A stretch of 64,000 nt of DNA from Porphyromonas sp. COT-239 OH1446 (GCF_000768875.1 NZ_JRAO01000003.1:119459-183458); one strand, 5' to 3'. Shown: positions 27,634 through 38,043, numbered from the stretch's first letter. Notes: generated by a model from the letters alone, not told the origin. Program-made: numbers and translations.

Positions 27634-29922
27634 ATGACCTCATTCGGATACAAATTATTGCTCTGCATCGGGCTGCTCAGCCTCGGGAGCTGCAGCCCTA
27701 CTCGCTACGTAGGCCAGGGAGAGCGTCTGCTCACCCAGGTACGCCTCACGCAGGCTAGGGAGGGGGAGCTGCATCTCGACGAATATACCAGCTACATTGC
27801 CCAGCAGCCAAATCATAGGCTCTTCGGGCTCTTCAACTGGAGCTTAGGGATATACAATCTGAGCGATCTGAAGAGCAATAGCTTCATCAATAGAAACCTC
27901 AGACGCCTGGGTAGCCCTCCCGTCATACTCAACCCCGAGGAGGCTGAGTATAGCCGCCTCAATCTAACTACAGCCCTCTACAATGCAGGCTACCTCAATG
28001 CCAAAGTCTCCCTCTCCATCGACACGCTGAGGGATAAACGGGCCAGCCTCACCTATCACCTCGACCCAGGAGAGCCGTTCCTTATTTCTCGGGCCTATCA
28101 GAGCATCGCCTCGCAAGAGATGGACAGCCTCATCCATCCGACAGACACCCTTGCAGCCAAGCGTCTCAGCAGTCGCGAACGCTATGCCAGTCTATTAGAC
28201 TCGGGGGTGAGGTTCTCCCCCAACCTGCTCGAGGCCGAGCGTCGTCGTCTCGTGCTCATCCTACGCAATCGAGGCTATTGGGGGCTTAGAGAGGATCATA
28301 TTCGCTTCGAGGTCGATACCCTCGAGAGGCAAGAAGTTTGGGTGCACACCCGTCTAGACAGCCTCGTGCCCGCCTATCGTATTGCTTCGGTGCGACTGCT
28401 GCATGGCGGGGTGCAGCCTAGAGATCCGGGGGTAGACTCACTCACTGGCCAAGGGATCTCGATCTACGTTCCCCGAGAGCGTTACCTCAAGCCCCAGGCT
28501 CTGCTCAATCGGCTTTGGGTGCTCCCTGGACAGCTATACAGCCAAGAGTATAACCAGCGAACCTACTCGGCACTCTCAGACCTTGGGGCTCTCAGAGATA
28601 TCAATATCCGCTTTGTCTCAGACTCCCTCTCCTCCGAGGGGGAGCGGCTGCTTCATTGTGAGATCAGCACGGGGGCGGAGCGCAGCAAAGAGTTCACTAT
28701 CGACGCCGTCGGGACACATTCCTCGGGCAATCTTGGGGCGATCAGCTCGCTAACCTTCAAGCACAATAACCTCTTCTCCGCAGCCGAAGAGCTAACCCTA
28801 GTGGCCCGTGTGGGGTATGAGAACTTAAGGCAGGAGCGAAACGACCATCTGAGCTATGGTTTCGAGAGCTCGATACGCTTCCCCCGTGCCCTCACACCCT
28901 TTGGGCTCAAGGGGATAAAGGCCCTTCGACAGATGAGGGTCTCGACGGATCTGCGCCTAAGCTACGACTACAATCGCCGTCCAGAGTTCAACCGCAACCT
29001 CCTCTCTGCCTCTTTGGGCTATACCCTACAGCGTTATGGCGGCTCGGCCTCACGCCACCAACTCAAGCTGCTGGAGGTTGATTATATGCACTTCGGCTAT
29101 ATTGACGAGGCCTTCCGCAACTCGATGCCTATCATTACGCAGCTCTTGCACTATCGGGATCAGTTCGTCGTCGGGGCGGCCTATACCTTCAACTACAATT
29201 CGCAGAAGGACTACCGCTACCTTTGGTCTCGGACCTCTCACGACCTCCGCCTGCATGTACAGTCCGCAGGGGCTCTGCTCTATGGACTCTCTCGACTGAT
29301 GGGGAGTGGACAGGACAAATATGGGGCTTATTCACTGCTCAAGACGAACTTCGCCCAGTTCGTCAAGGGTGAGTTTGACTACAGCATCCTGCATCGCCTC
29401 TCGGCCCGCAGGGCATGGGCTGGACACATTGCTCTCGGAGCCATCCTCCCCTATGGCAACTCTCACATCCTACCGATCGACCTACGCTACTTCGCCGGTG
29501 GAGCAAATAGCATCCGAGGCTGGAGCGTGCGCAGCCTCGGGCCAGGGAGCGTACCACTGGATCAGCAGCAGTCTATCTTCGATCGTGTGGGCGATCTCAA
29601 ACTCGAGCTCAGTGCAGAATACAGGGCCCGGGTTACTCGGTCAATAGAGCTCGCCCTCTTTGCCGATGCGGGGAATATCTGGACGCTGAGGCGATACGAA
29701 AACCAACCCCAAGGCGAGTTTCGCTTCGACCGCTTCTACAAAGAGATTGCTCTCTCGGCAGGGATGGGTCTGAGGTGGGACTTTGACTTCTTCCTCCTGC
29801 GCTTCGACACCGGGCTCAAGATCCATTCGCCTCAGGAGCACAGAGACCGCCGTTGGGTCTTGGGCTATAAACCTTTAGGCGATCTACTCTCCTTCCACTT
29901 TGCTCTAGGATATCCTTTCTAG
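27634..29922 (+). CDS. tamL: BamA/TamA-family outer membrane lipoprotein (TamL)
   Basis: TamL is the Bacteroidota lipidated relative of TamA and is thought to pair with TamB. The 762-residue protein starts at the ATG at 27634, which places a lipoprotein signal at residues 1-21 with lipobox LGSC and then SPTRYVGQGERLL. Residues about 30-350 are POTRA-like repeats and the last ~400 residues form the Omp85 barrel, with the conserved segment YFAGGANSIRGWSVRSLGPGS near 625-645 containing the lid-lock RGW motif. The C-terminus ends in an aromatic strand (FHFALGYPF). tamB is two genes upstream, which supports the pairing. Confidence 0.85.
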   Translation: MTSFGYKLLLCIGLLSLGSCSPTRYVGQGERLLTQVRLTQAREGELHLDEYTSYIAQQPNHRLFGLFNWSLGIYNLSDLKSNSFINRNLRRLGSPPVILNPEEAEYSRLNLTTALYNAGYLNAKVSLSIDTLRDKRASLTYHLDPGEPFLISRAYQSIASQEMDSLIHPTDTLAAKRLSSRERYASLLDSGVRFSPNLLEAERRRLVLILRNRGYWGLREDHIRFEVDTLERQEVWVHTRLDSLVPAYRIASVRLLHGGVQPRDPGVDSLTGQGISIYVPRERYLKPQALLNRLWVLPGQLYSQEYNQRTYSALSDLGALRDINIRFVSDSLSSEGERLLHCEISTGAERSKEFTIDAVGTHSSGNLGAISSLTFKHNNLFSAAEELTLVARVGYENLRQERNDHLSYGFESSIRFPRALTPFGLKGIKALRQMRVSTDLRLSYDYNRRPEFNRNLLSASLGYTLQRYGGSASRHQLKLLEVDYMHFGYIDEAFRNSMPIITQLLHYRDQFVVGAAYTFNYNSQKDYRYLWSRTSHDLRLHVQSAGALLYGLSRLMGSGQDKYGAYSLLKTNFAQFVKGEFDYSILHRLSARRAWAGHIALGAILPYGNSHILPIDLRYFAGGANSIRGWSVRSLGPGSVPLDQQQSIFDRVGDLKLELSAEYRARVTRSIELALFADAGNIWTLRRYENQPQGEFRFDRFYKEIALSAGMGLRWDFDFFLLRFDTGLKIHSPQEHRDRRWVLGYKPLGDLLSFHFALGYPF

Positions 29923-30017
29923 CATCATATCTCAAGTATTCGGGGCAATGGAGAGAAGGCATATAGCCCACTCCATTTAGACAAAGCTAGGACACAGCTT
30001 GATTGGCGAGAAAACTA

Positions 30018-30025
30018 TATCTTTG
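30018..30025 (+). promoter_or_regulatory. Predicted -7 promoter element for uvrA
   Basis: TATCTTTG matches TAnnTTTG and is followed by TG. It lies 122 bases before the uvrA ATG. The gap 29923-30147 holds nothing else convincing, apart from a weak inverted repeat (29947-29953 with 29972-29978) after tamL. Confidence 0.5.
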
Positions 30026-30147
30026 TGTCTGTCTAGTACCTTGTAGCTATGATCCAAGGAACAGATGTATTTATCCAGGTTTAAGGCCTACTTCTATTTT
30101 ATATTCACCTGACAACAACCGTATATTACCACGAGGATTTCGCTAAT

Positions 30148-33000
30148 ATGCAGGACATCAACATACATGGGGCTAAGGTGCACAATCTTAAAAATATTGA
30201 TGCACACATCCCTCGCCATTCGCTCACAGTGCTTACCGGACTGAGTGGAAGTGGGAAGTCTTCTCTTGCCTTCGATACGATATTCGCAGAGGGGCAGCGT
30301 CGTTATATCGAGACCTTTAGCTCCTATGCTCGTAGCTTCCTCGGCGGAGGGATGGAGCGACCCGATGTAGAGGAGATCAGCGGCTTAGCTCCTGTGATCT
30401 CGATAGATCAGAAGACGACAAATCGCAACCCTCGCTCCACAGTCGGGACGGTAACAGAGATCTATGACTTCTTTCGCCTGCTCTACGCTCGTGCAGGCAC
30501 AGCCATATCATATGCTTCGAAGTTACCCATGGTACGCTACAGCGAAGCACAGATCCTTGATCTCCTGCTCGAGCAATACGATCAGAGGCGAGTGCTCCTG
30601 CTTGCCCCCGTAGTGCGCCAGCGCAAGGGGCATTACAAGGAGCTCTTCGAGAAACTTCGCAAGAAGGGCTATTTACACGTACGTATCGATGGCCAAATGC
30701 GAGAGATCGTCTATGGCATGAAGCTCGACCGCTACCGAATGCACAGCGTAGAGGTACAGACCGACAAGCTACAGATCTCAGCAAACAAACGAGATCGCAT
30801 CGCCTCGAGCCTCAGACTGGCTATGAAGGAGGGCGACGGCATCGTCATGGTAATGGATGCAGAGAGCGGACGGATCAGCTACTACAGTCGCAACCTCATG
30901 TGTCCAAAGACAGGCATATCCTACCCCGATCCTGCGCCACATAACTTCTCCTTCAACTCTCCCAATGGCTATTGTCCTCGCTGCCGAGGCATTGGCAGCG
31001 TCAATATCCCCGACATCGAGGCCATCATCCCCGACCCCAAGCTCAGCGTGTACAAGGGAGGGATCATCCCCCTGGGTAAGCACAAGAAGACGCTACTCTT
31101 TCGTAAGATCGAAGCTCTCTTTGAGCGTCATGAGGCTGACATCAAAGCCCCTATCGAGAGTCTGCCCGAGGGGCTCATCGGTGAGCTGCTCGAAGGGACA
31201 GAAGAGCCTCTAATGATAGACACCAAGGAGTTTTATGGCCTAGGAGAGATGAGCCTGCCCTATGAGGGGCTTGGGGCTTATCTTGAGGAGCTTAGTGGAG
31301 AGGAGTGGGACTATAACGCCAAGAAATGGGCACAGCAGTACATGAAGGCGGAGACTTGCCCTGAATGCGATGGGACACGCCTCTCTCAGGAAGCCCTGCA
31401 TTACTTAATCGATGGCAAGCATATTGGCCATGTCGGGGCGATGGAGCTCTCAGCCCTCGGATCTTGGCTCGAGGGGCTTGAGGAACGTATAGAGCCCGAG
31501 CAGCGCATTATCGCCCGCGAGATCCTCAAAGAAATTCGTACTCGCCTGAGCTTCCTCCTAGATGTAGGCCTGGGCTACCTCTCCCTCTCTCGCTCGGCCG
31601 ATACCCTCTCAGGAGGAGAGAGCCAGCGCATTCGCCTAGCCACACAGATCGGGACTCAACTGGTCGAGGTGTTATACATCCTTGACGAGCCAAGTATTGG
31701 CCTACACCAGAGGGACAATATGCGCCTTATCCGTTCGCTCAAGAAGCTCAGAGATCTTGGCAATACTGTCATTGTCGTAGAGCACGACCGTGATATGATG
31801 CTCGAGGCCGATCATATCATCGATATGGGCCCAGGGGCAGGTCGTCTCGGCGGCAGAGTGGTCTTCGAGGGAAGTGCGGAGGAGATGCTCCATGCGGGCA
31901 CCTTGACAGCCAAGTATCTCACAGGAAAATGCGCCATCACACCTCCAGAAACACGCCGCCCAGGCAATGGGTTACAACTCTCTATTGAAGGAGCTAGCGG
32001 GCACAATCTCAAAGACCTCAGTGTAACCATCGACCTAGGTACTCTGACTTGCATCACTGGGGTCTCAGGTAGTGGCAAGAGTACGCTGATCAACAAGACC
32101 CTCTACCCTGCTCTGAGCCAACGGCTCTACCGCTCCCTCGAAGATCCTCTACCCGTAAAGGCTATTCATGGTCTAGAGCACCTCGACAAGGTGATCTCCG
32201 TAGATCAATCGCCCATTGGCCGCACGCCTCGAAGCAATCCCGCTACTTATACGGGGGTCTTTACTGATATTCGCAATTTATTCGTCGGGCTAGCAGAGAG
32301 CAAGATGCGTGGTTATAAGCCAGGACGCTTCTCCTTCAATGTATCGGGTGGGAGGTGTGAGATCTGCCGAGGCAATGGCTACAAGACGATCGAGATGAAC
32401 TTCTTGCCCGATGTTCTAGCCCCTTGTGAAGGATGCCACGGCAAGCGTTACAATAGGGAGACCCTGGAGGTTCGCTTCAAAGGCCAGTCCATTGCCGACG
32501 TGCTAGATATGACGATCAACCGAGCAGTCGAGTTTTTTGAGCACGTCCCTCATATCCTCAAGAAGCTCCTAGTCCTGCAAGAGGTGGGGCTGGGTTACCT
32601 TACCCTCGGCCAGCCCTCTACGACTCTCTCAGGGGGAGAGAGCCAACGGATCAAGCTCGCCTCTGAACTCGCTAAGCGAGATACAGGGCGCACACTATAC
32701 ATCCTAGACGAGCCTACTACTGGACTTCACTTCGAGGATATACGAGTGCTCATGGGCATCCTCAACCGGCTTGTAGACCGAGGTAATACTGTACTCGTGA
32801 TCGAGCACAACCTCGATGTAGTCAAGTGTGCCGACAGAGTGATCGAGATTGGCCCAGACGGAGGCAACGAGGGAGGGCAATTGATCTACTCAGGAGTACC
32901 CGAGGGGCTATGTCAGTGCCCCGATAGCCCTACAGCCCAGTATCTCAAGGCTGAGCTTGAGCGTACCTACACCACGACCCATACCCATAAAACAACATAA
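30148..33000 (+). CDS. uvrA: Excinuclease ABC subunit A
   Basis: UvrA finds bulky DNA damage in nucleotide excision repair and loads UvrB. The 950-residue protein has two ABC ATPase modules: Walker [10 protein letters not shown] near residue 31 and GVSGSGKST near 636, two LSGGESQRI signatures, and Walker B segments [13 protein letters not shown] and [13 protein letters not shown]. Zinc-module cysteines are visible in CPRCRG, CPECDG and [18 protein letters not shown]. Length and motifs are complete. The SWIM protein follows after 15 bases. Confidence 0.97.
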   Translation: MQDINIHGAKVHNLKNIDAHIPRHSLTVLTGLSGSGKSSLAFDTIFAEGQRRYIETFSSYARSFLGGGMERPDVEEISGLAPVISIDQKTTNRNPRSTVGTVTEIYDFFRLLYARAGTAISYASKLPMVRYSEAQILDLLLEQYDQRRVLLLAPVVRQRKGHYKELFEKLRKKGYLHVRIDGQMREIVYGMKLDRYRMHSVEVQTDKLQISANKRDRIASSLRLAMKEGDGIVMVMDAESGRISYYSRNLMCPKTGISYPDPAPHNFSFNSPNGYCPRCRGIGSVNIPDIEAIIPDPKLSVYKGGIIPLGKHKKTLLFRKIEALFERHEADIKAPIESLPEGLIGELLEGTEEPLMIDTKEFYGLGEMSLPYEGLGAYLEELSGEEWDYNAKKWAQQYMKAETCPECDGTRLSQEALHYLIDGKHIGHVGAMELSALGSWLEGLEERIEPEQRIIAREILKEIRTRLSFLLDVGLGYLSLSRSADTLSGGESQRIRLATQIGTQLVEVLYILDEPSIGLHQRDNMRLIRSLKKLRDLGNTVIVVEHDRDMMLEADHIIDMGPGAGRLGGRVVFEGSAEEMLHAGTLTAKYLTGKCAITPPETRRPGNGLQLSIEGASGHNLKDLSVTIDLGTLTCITGVSGSGKSTLINKTLYPALSQRLYRSLEDPLPVKAIHGLEHLDKVISVDQSPIGRTPRSNPATYTGVFTDIRNLFVGLAESKMRGYKPGRFSFNVSGGRCEICRGNGYKTIEMNFLPDVLAPCEGCHGKRYNRETLEVRFKGQSIADVLDMTINRAVEFFEHVPHILKKLLVLQEVGLGYLTLGQPSTTLSGGESQRIKLASELAKRDTGRTLYILDEPTTGLHFEDIRVLMGILNRLVDRGNTVLVIEHNLDVVKCADRVIEIGPDGGNEGGQLIYSGVPEGLCQCPDSPTAQYLKAELERTYTTTHTHKTT

Positions 33001-33015
33001 TACCGACACTAAATT

Positions 33016-34404
33016 ATGACGATCGAGAGCCGTTTATCTAACAAGATCTGTCCCGAGCACATGACCATCGAGGAGTGGCAAGTTGCCCTGAGACAGGAGC
33101 ATGCACGAGACGCAAACTTCTCAGTTGAGCACCTGGACAATAACCGCATCTGGGGGGACTATCTGGTCAGCAGCTCGACAGGCAGATACCGTATTGCCTT
33201 CCGGGGTGTGCGTAGCGATCGCAACTTCTGTTCCTGCCTAGACTTCCGTACCAATGGCCTAGGTACTTGCAAGCACCTCGAGGCGGTGTCCCTCTACCTG
33301 CAAACGCATGTCCCAGGCTACCCCTGGGCAGGAATGACCTACAACCCACCCTACAGCTCTATCTACGTCAGCTACAAAGGCGGACGAAGTGTGCGCATGC
33401 GTGTCGGCGAGCAGCATGTAGAGCAATACCTCCAACTGCGCAGACAATACTTCGACGAGCAAGGTGTACTGCCTGAGCACAACTATATCCACCTCTCAGA
33501 GATCTGCCGCAGGGCCAGTGCCATATCCTCGGACTTCCGGTGCTACGAGGATGTGCAGGGCTATGTCTCAGAGCGAGTAGCCGTCCTACGCTGCCGGCAC
33601 GAGCTCGAGACTACACATCCAGAAAGATCAATTCCTTGGAATAGAATAAGTCCCAACCCTTCTTTAGAGAGCATTGAACGACTACTTTATAACCTCAGCT
33701 ACCGAGGCTACGGCCTCATCGTCGGACGTAGGCACCCCGTCTTCATCCATCTGATCGCTCGGCTCATCGAGGAGACCTACCTCGGTGAGGAGGAGATCTC
33801 CCCTGGTTATGTCATTGTTGAGACCGATGTAGAGGTACACCAATGGCAGTCTATCTTCGCTGGCTATGAGGAGCTACAGCAGCTACCGATCTCGGTACTC
33901 TCGGCCGAGCACTTCGTTCAGATCTCGAGCAGTGATCACCCTACTTGCTCCTTCATCTATGTGGACAATGCCGATCCACTGAAGGAATGGAAGAACCCCG
34001 TCTCTCTCGCTGTCAAGCGCATAGCCATTCGACATTTATACATGCGTATCGAGACGATGCGCAAGCTGACACCCGTCCAGCTGTCCTCCATCCTACAGCA
34101 TATCAATCCCTTTGTGATAGGGCCCTTCTACAAGTTTATCCACACCTATCGCCCCCTATTCCCCCTGTATGACGATGGGAGCAATATCCCTGAGGAGCTA
34201 CAGCGCTTCACCTTCTTGTGCATCACCCTGCATAGGGATATTGATCTCTCAGCCCTAAGCCTCTCGGAGACTCTGCCCACGCAACAAAGTGGCAGCCTCT
34301 CGGCTGGACAGGAGAAGATCGATCAGCTGCTCCGCCTACTGGTCGAAGTCCTCACTGACGAAGCAGCCACGGAGGCTCTACGCCAACGCCTAGCTCATCT
34401 GTAG
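33016..34404 (+). CDS. SWIM zinc-finger protein derived from a SNF2-type helicase, ATPase motifs lost
   Basis: The 462-residue protein begins with a SWIM zinc finger: C72-x-C74 and C85-x-H87. This matches the N-terminus of Bacteroidota SWIM-SNF2 helicases. Residues about 225-380 still follow the order of a SNF2 N-lobe: YGLIVGRRHP (232-241) at the Walker A place without GKT, HQWQS (275-279) at motif Ia, FIYVDNADPLKEWKN (313-327) at the DEAH place, and NPFVIGPFYKF (364-374) where helicases read DPFVLGPLYRF. No second helicase lobe is present. The frame is intact with ordinary composition. It lies between uvrA and a UvrD/PcrA helicase, suggesting a DNA-bound role, but activity as a translocase is very unlikely. 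Confidence 0.72.
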   Translation: MTIESRLSNKICPEHMTIEEWQVALRQEHARDANFSVEHLDNNRIWGDYLVSSSTGRYRIAFRGVRSDRNFCSCLDFRTNGLGTCKHLEAVSLYLQTHVPGYPWAGMTYNPPYSSIYVSYKGGRSVRMRVGEQHVEQYLQLRRQYFDEQGVLPEHNYIHLSEICRRASAISSDFRCYEDVQGYVSERVAVLRCRHELETTHPERSIPWNRISPNPSLESIERLLYNLSYRGYGLIVGRRHPVFIHLIARLIEETYLGEEEISPGYVIVETDVEVHQWQSIFAGYEELQQLPISVLSAEHFVQISSSDHPTCSFIYVDNADPLKEWKNPVSLAVKRIAIRHLYMRIETMRKLTPVQLSSILQHINPFVIGPFYKFIHTYRPLFPLYDDGSNIPEELQRFTFLCITLHRDIDLSALSLSETLPTQQSGSLSAGQEKIDQLLRLLVEVLTDEAATEALRQRLAHL

Positions 34405-34444
34405 ACCTTGGCCTGATTTTTTATATGATCCCTGTATTTACCCT

Positions 34445-36793
34445 ATGCACCTCTTCCCCAACGAAGACTATCCCAACGAACTCAATGCTGCCCAAAGAGC
34501 GGCAGTAGAATACAACGATGGTCCTGCCCTAGTAATTGCGGGGGCAGGCAGTGGCAAGACCCGTGTCTTGGTCTATAAGATCCTGCACCTCATACGCCTA
34601 GGCTACGACCCCTCGAGGCTGATGGCCCTCACTTTCACGAACAAGGCTGCTCGGGAGATGCGCCAGCGCATCGAGCTCATCATCGGTCCTGCAGCCCGAA
34701 GACTTAGGATGGGGACTTTCCACTCGATCTTCCTCAGCATCCTTAGGCAGCATGCCTCGCTCTTGGGCTACTCTCCGTCATTCTCAGTCTATAATAGCTC
34801 GGATAGTAAAAATCGTATCAAGGCCATTATCAAGCAAATGTCTCTAGACGACAAGGTCTATAAGCCTAATGCTGTCGCTGGGGCTATCTCTCGGGCGAAG
34901 AATAGACTCATCTCGCCCGAGGCCTACCGAGCTAATGTCGAATACCTCCGCCTGGATGCCAAGGCGGGGCTAGGAAGGCTGTGGGAGATCTATGCTCGCT
35001 ATACCCAGGAGCTCAAGCAGAGCAATGCTATGGACTTTGATGACTTACTCTTCGAGATCAATATCCTCCTGCGCAATCATCCTGATGTACTAGCCTACTG
35101 GCAGGGACAAATCGACTACCTGCTCATTGACGAGTATCAAGACACGAACTTCGCTCAGTATATGATCGCTCGGCAGCTGATGCAGGAGCGAGGTAATATC
35201 TTCGTCGTGGGCGATGATGCCCAAAGCATATATTCTTTCCGAGGGGCTAACTTGGACAATATCCTCCGATTTAGGGAGACCTTTGCAGGGGCAAAGATTT
35301 TCAAGCTAGAGCAGAACTATCGCTCCTCACAGACCATCGTGCAGGCAGCTGGGGCACTGATCCAGCATAATAAACACCAGATACCCAAGGAGGTATTCTC
35401 CCTAGGCGAGGTAGGCGAAGCCATTGAGCTGCATGAAGCCTTCTCGGGCGATATGGAGGCCTCGTGGGTGTGCAAGCGCATTGATGATCTACGCCGACAG
35501 ACTGGGGCGACCTATGACCAATTCGCTGTACTGTACCGAACGAATGTACAGAGCCGTACCCTCGAGCAGGTCTTTCGTCGGACGGGCATCCCCTTTCGCA
35601 TCTATGGTGGCCGATCGTTCTTCGACCACAAGGAGATCATGGATGTCGTAGCCTATATGCGCCTAGTGGTCAATCCCAACGACGAGGAGGCCCTGCTCAG
35701 GGTCATCAACTACCCTCGTCGAGGCATTGGCGAGACAACCATGGCGAAGCTACGTCAGCAGGCCTTCGAAGTCGGTAAACCTCTGATGGAGGTGCTCCAA
35801 GAGCTGGAGCTCTACGAACTGGGGATCTCTCGAGCCACACAGAGCAAGCTCTCGGGCTTTGCCGCACTGATCACTGAACTGCGAGGCCTGAGCGAGAGCA
35901 CAGCGGACTTCTACGAGGGGATGCAGCTGATGATCTCCCGCACAGGCATCCCCGTAGATCTGATGAGCGACACCTCTCTCGAGGGGAAGTCTCGTCAAGA
36001 GAACATCAAAGAGATGCTCTCGGGGATCGAGGAATATAGCCGCAATGCCCAGGAGCAGGGACAAGAGCCTAGCCTAGAGGCATACCTGAGCGAAATCGCC
36101 CTGCTCACGGATCAAGACAAAAAGGAGCATCATACCGAGACTGGAGTTACCCTGATGACCATACATGCGGCCAAGGGATTGGAATTTAAGCATGTCTTCA
36201 TCGTAGGTCTCGAAGAGATGCTCTTCCCCTCGATACTGAGTGTAGAGTCGGAGAAGGACTTGGAGGAGGAGCGGCGGCTCTTCTATGTAGCCATTACAAG
36301 AGCCGAGAAGACTTGCCACTTGGGCTATGCGAGACAACGATTTCGCAACGGGCGAACGGAGAATACCCAACCCAGTCGCTTCCTCAGAGAGCTCCCCCCT
36401 GCACTGCTCAAGCGCAACTCGGCCTCGATAGACACCATGGTCGAGTTCGAGCGAAGTGGATGGAGGCAACAGCGTGGCTATGGCCGAGATCAAATGGCCT
36501 CGGAGCTACCCCAGCACTTCACCTCACAGAGCTTCCTCCCCCCTAGCCCCACGGGAGGTAAGCGCAGACACATCGGCCGCAGGGTAGCGGGCGAGGATGC
36601 CGAGCCAGAGGTAAGCCACGAGCGTATCGGAGACCTACGTGTAGGAGGACGGGTACGCCATCGGATCTTCGGCGATGGACAGATCACGGCCCTAGAGGGT
36701 CTAGGAGACAATGCCAAGGCCATCGTAGCCTTTGACAAAGTAGGCAGCAAGAAGCTCTTGATACAGTTTGCTCGCCTTGAGCCCCTTGACTAA
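34445..36793 (+). CDS. pcrA: UvrD/PcrA/Rep-type ATP-dependent DNA helicase
   Basis: This superfamily 1A 3'-5' helicase acts in excision and mismatch repair and in clearing proteins from DNA. The 782-residue protein has LNAAQRAAVEY (Q motif), Walker A GAGSGKTRVL, motif Ia LTFTNKAAREM, motif II LLIDEYQDTN, motif III VGDDAQSIYSFRGA, motif IV LEQNYRSSQ, motif V MTIHAAKGLEF and motif VI YVAITRAEK. The C-terminal tail has the Tudor-like GGRVRHRIFGDG segment found in PcrA/UvrD. It converges on dapA with an 11-base gap. Confidence 0.95.
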   Translation: MHLFPNEDYPNELNAAQRAAVEYNDGPALVIAGAGSGKTRVLVYKILHLIRLGYDPSRLMALTFTNKAAREMRQRIELIIGPAARRLRMGTFHSIFLSILRQHASLLGYSPSFSVYNSSDSKNRIKAIIKQMSLDDKVYKPNAVAGAISRAKNRLISPEAYRANVEYLRLDAKAGLGRLWEIYARYTQELKQSNAMDFDDLLFEINILLRNHPDVLAYWQGQIDYLLIDEYQDTNFAQYMIARQLMQERGNIFVVGDDAQSIYSFRGANLDNILRFRETFAGAKIFKLEQNYRSSQTIVQAAGALIQHNKHQIPKEVFSLGEVGEAIELHEAFSGDMEASWVCKRIDDLRRQTGATYDQFAVLYRTNVQSRTLEQVFRRTGIPFRIYGGRSFFDHKEIMDVVAYMRLVVNPNDEEALLRVINYPRRGIGETTMAKLRQQAFEVGKPLMEVLQELELYELGISRATQSKLSGFAALITELRGLSESTADFYEGMQLMISRTGIPVDLMSDTSLEGKSRQENIKEMLSGIEEYSRNAQEQGQEPSLEAYLSEIALLTDQDKKEHHTETGVTLMTIHAAKGLEFKHVFIVGLEEMLFPSILSVESEKDLEEERRLFYVAITRAEKTCHLGYARQRFRNGRTENTQPSRFLRELPPALLKRNSASIDTMVEFERSGWRQQRGYGRDQMASELPQHFTSQSFLPPSPTGGKRRHIGRRVAGEDAEPEVSHERIGDLRVGGRVRHRIFGDGQITALEGLGDNAKAIVAFDKVGSKKLLIQFARLEPLD

Positions 36794-36804
36794 GCCAATA
36801 GGGG

Positions 36805-37743
36805 TTAAGGCCAGGGTAGAAATGAGGCCAGGGCAAAGTCCTTCACCCGCTGATGCGCTGCCCCCAAGGCATCATAGACCTCTCGGCTGGTGGGCACAAG
36901 CGGCAGACGCAGGATGTTGTGCCGAATGACACCCATCTGATAGAGCAAGGCCTTGATGCCCGAGGGATTGCCATTGGCAAAAAGCTGGGCATTAGTCTCT
37001 CGAAGGGCTGTCATGATCATATCTGCCTCGTTATACTCACCCTGCATGGCTAGATGGATTAAGTGGGAGAAGAGGCGTGGATAGGCATTCCCCACAACGG
37101 AAATGACCCCTCGGGCTCCATTTTGCATGAAAGACACCGACAGTGCATCGTCGCCCGAGAGGACTACGAAGCCATCACCTAGGCCTGCCTGCACGACCTG
37201 CTCGGCTTGCATGACATAACCAGAGGCCTCCTTGACCCCAACGATATTATGACAGCTCTTGGCCAGGCGTATGATCGTCTCGGGCATCATATTAACCCCG
37301 ACACGACCAGGCACGTTGTAGAGGATGATCGGCAGACGAGAGCGTTCGGAGATATGGCAGAAGTGCTGGAAGAGCCCCTCCTGCGTAGGTTTGTTGTAGT
37401 AAGGCACGACAGAGAGGAAGCCATCTATCCCCTCGGTGGGGGCTTCGGCAAATCGCTTGCCAAGCTCGAGGGTGTCATTGCCCCCGAGACCTACCAGGAT
37501 GGGGCAACGCCCCGCAACCTGCTCTACGACTACTCGGGTAACCTCGTTGCGTTCGTCTCGGGTCAGGCAGGGCGACTCGCCCGTCGTACCGTGCACGACG
37601 ACGAAGTCTGCTGCGCCATCCATGAGGACGTGCTCTAGAAGAGAACGCAGGCTCTCATAATCAATGCCTCTATCGGGGGTGAAGGGCGTTACCAGGGCAA
37701 CGCCCATGCCTGTGAATTTGTGGGCTGTACGTATCATGCTCAT
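36805..37743 (-). CDS. dapA: 4-hydroxy-tetrahydrodipicolinate synthase
   Basis: DapA condenses pyruvate with aspartate semialdehyde in the lysine/diaminopimelate pathway. The 312-residue TIM barrel has VALVTPF, HGTTGES, the catalytic LYNVPGR (Y142) and the Schiff-base lysine in GVKEASG (K171). Residues appear complete. Two close ATGs (37743, 37737) are possible; I used the first. A promoter at 37824-37831 gives a leader of about 75 bases. Confidence 0.95.
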   Translation of the reverse strand: MSMIRTAHKFTGMGVALVTPFTPDRGIDYESLRSLLEHVLMDGAADFVVVHGTTGESPCLTRDERNEVTRVVVEQVAGRCPILVGLGGNDTLELGKRFAEAPTEGIDGFLSVVPYYNKPTQEGLFQHFCHISERSRLPIILYNVPGRVGVNMMPETIIRLAKSCHNIVGVKEASGYVMQAEQVVQAGLGDGFVVLSGDDALSVSFMQNGARGVISVVGNAYPRLFSHLIHLAMQGEYNEADMIMTALRETNAQLFANGNPSGIKALLYQMGVIRHNILRLPLVPTSREVYDALGAAHQRVKDFALASFLPWP

Positions 37744-37823
37744 TCGTGGGATAAGTGTCTAGTGAAAGCCTCCCTAGGGCTCAAGGAGGAGGATGAGCCA
37801 GGCGGGGGCAACCCTTGCTCTAG

Positions 37824-37831
37824 CAAAAGTA
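37824..37831 (-). promoter_or_regulatory. Predicted -7 promoter element for dapA
   Basis: The minus strand reads TACTTTTG, a TAnnTTTG match, preceded by an A-rich tract. Repeat array D starts about 100 bases upstream of it. Confidence 0.55.
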
Positions 37832-37928
37832 TTTTTTTTCATCCAGTATATCAAGTAAACGAAGCAAAGCCTGCAAGAGAAGGCTTACTTCCTCATACCA
37901 TCGCCCAGGCCTTTGATCGAGCTCTCGA

Positions 37929-38043
37929 TAGGATCGCAACAGAGACCCAAGTAGGATCGCACTGGAGGCTCAAGTAGGAGCTCAATAGAGATCTAAGTAG
38001 GGCCTCGATGGAGACTCAAGTAGGAGCACAAAAGGATATTCAG
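37929..38043 (+). repeat. Array D of the 23-bp degenerate tandem repeat (5 clear units)
   Basis: TAGG starts at 37929, 37952, 37975, 37998 and 38021, exactly 23 bp apart. Weaker copies continue to about 38182 near multiples of 23 (TAGC at 38067, TAGG at 38135 and 38159), interrupted by unrelated A/T-rich sequence at 38041-38130. The array lies in the 614-base gap between rsmA and dapA, upstream of dapA and inverted relative to it. The rest of the gap (to 38357) holds no recognisable gene. Confidence 0.88.

Noticed and set aside
30086-30112. Isolated repeat-like CCTACTT before uvrA
   Set aside because: Only one partial unit without a 23-bp neighbour; could be chance.
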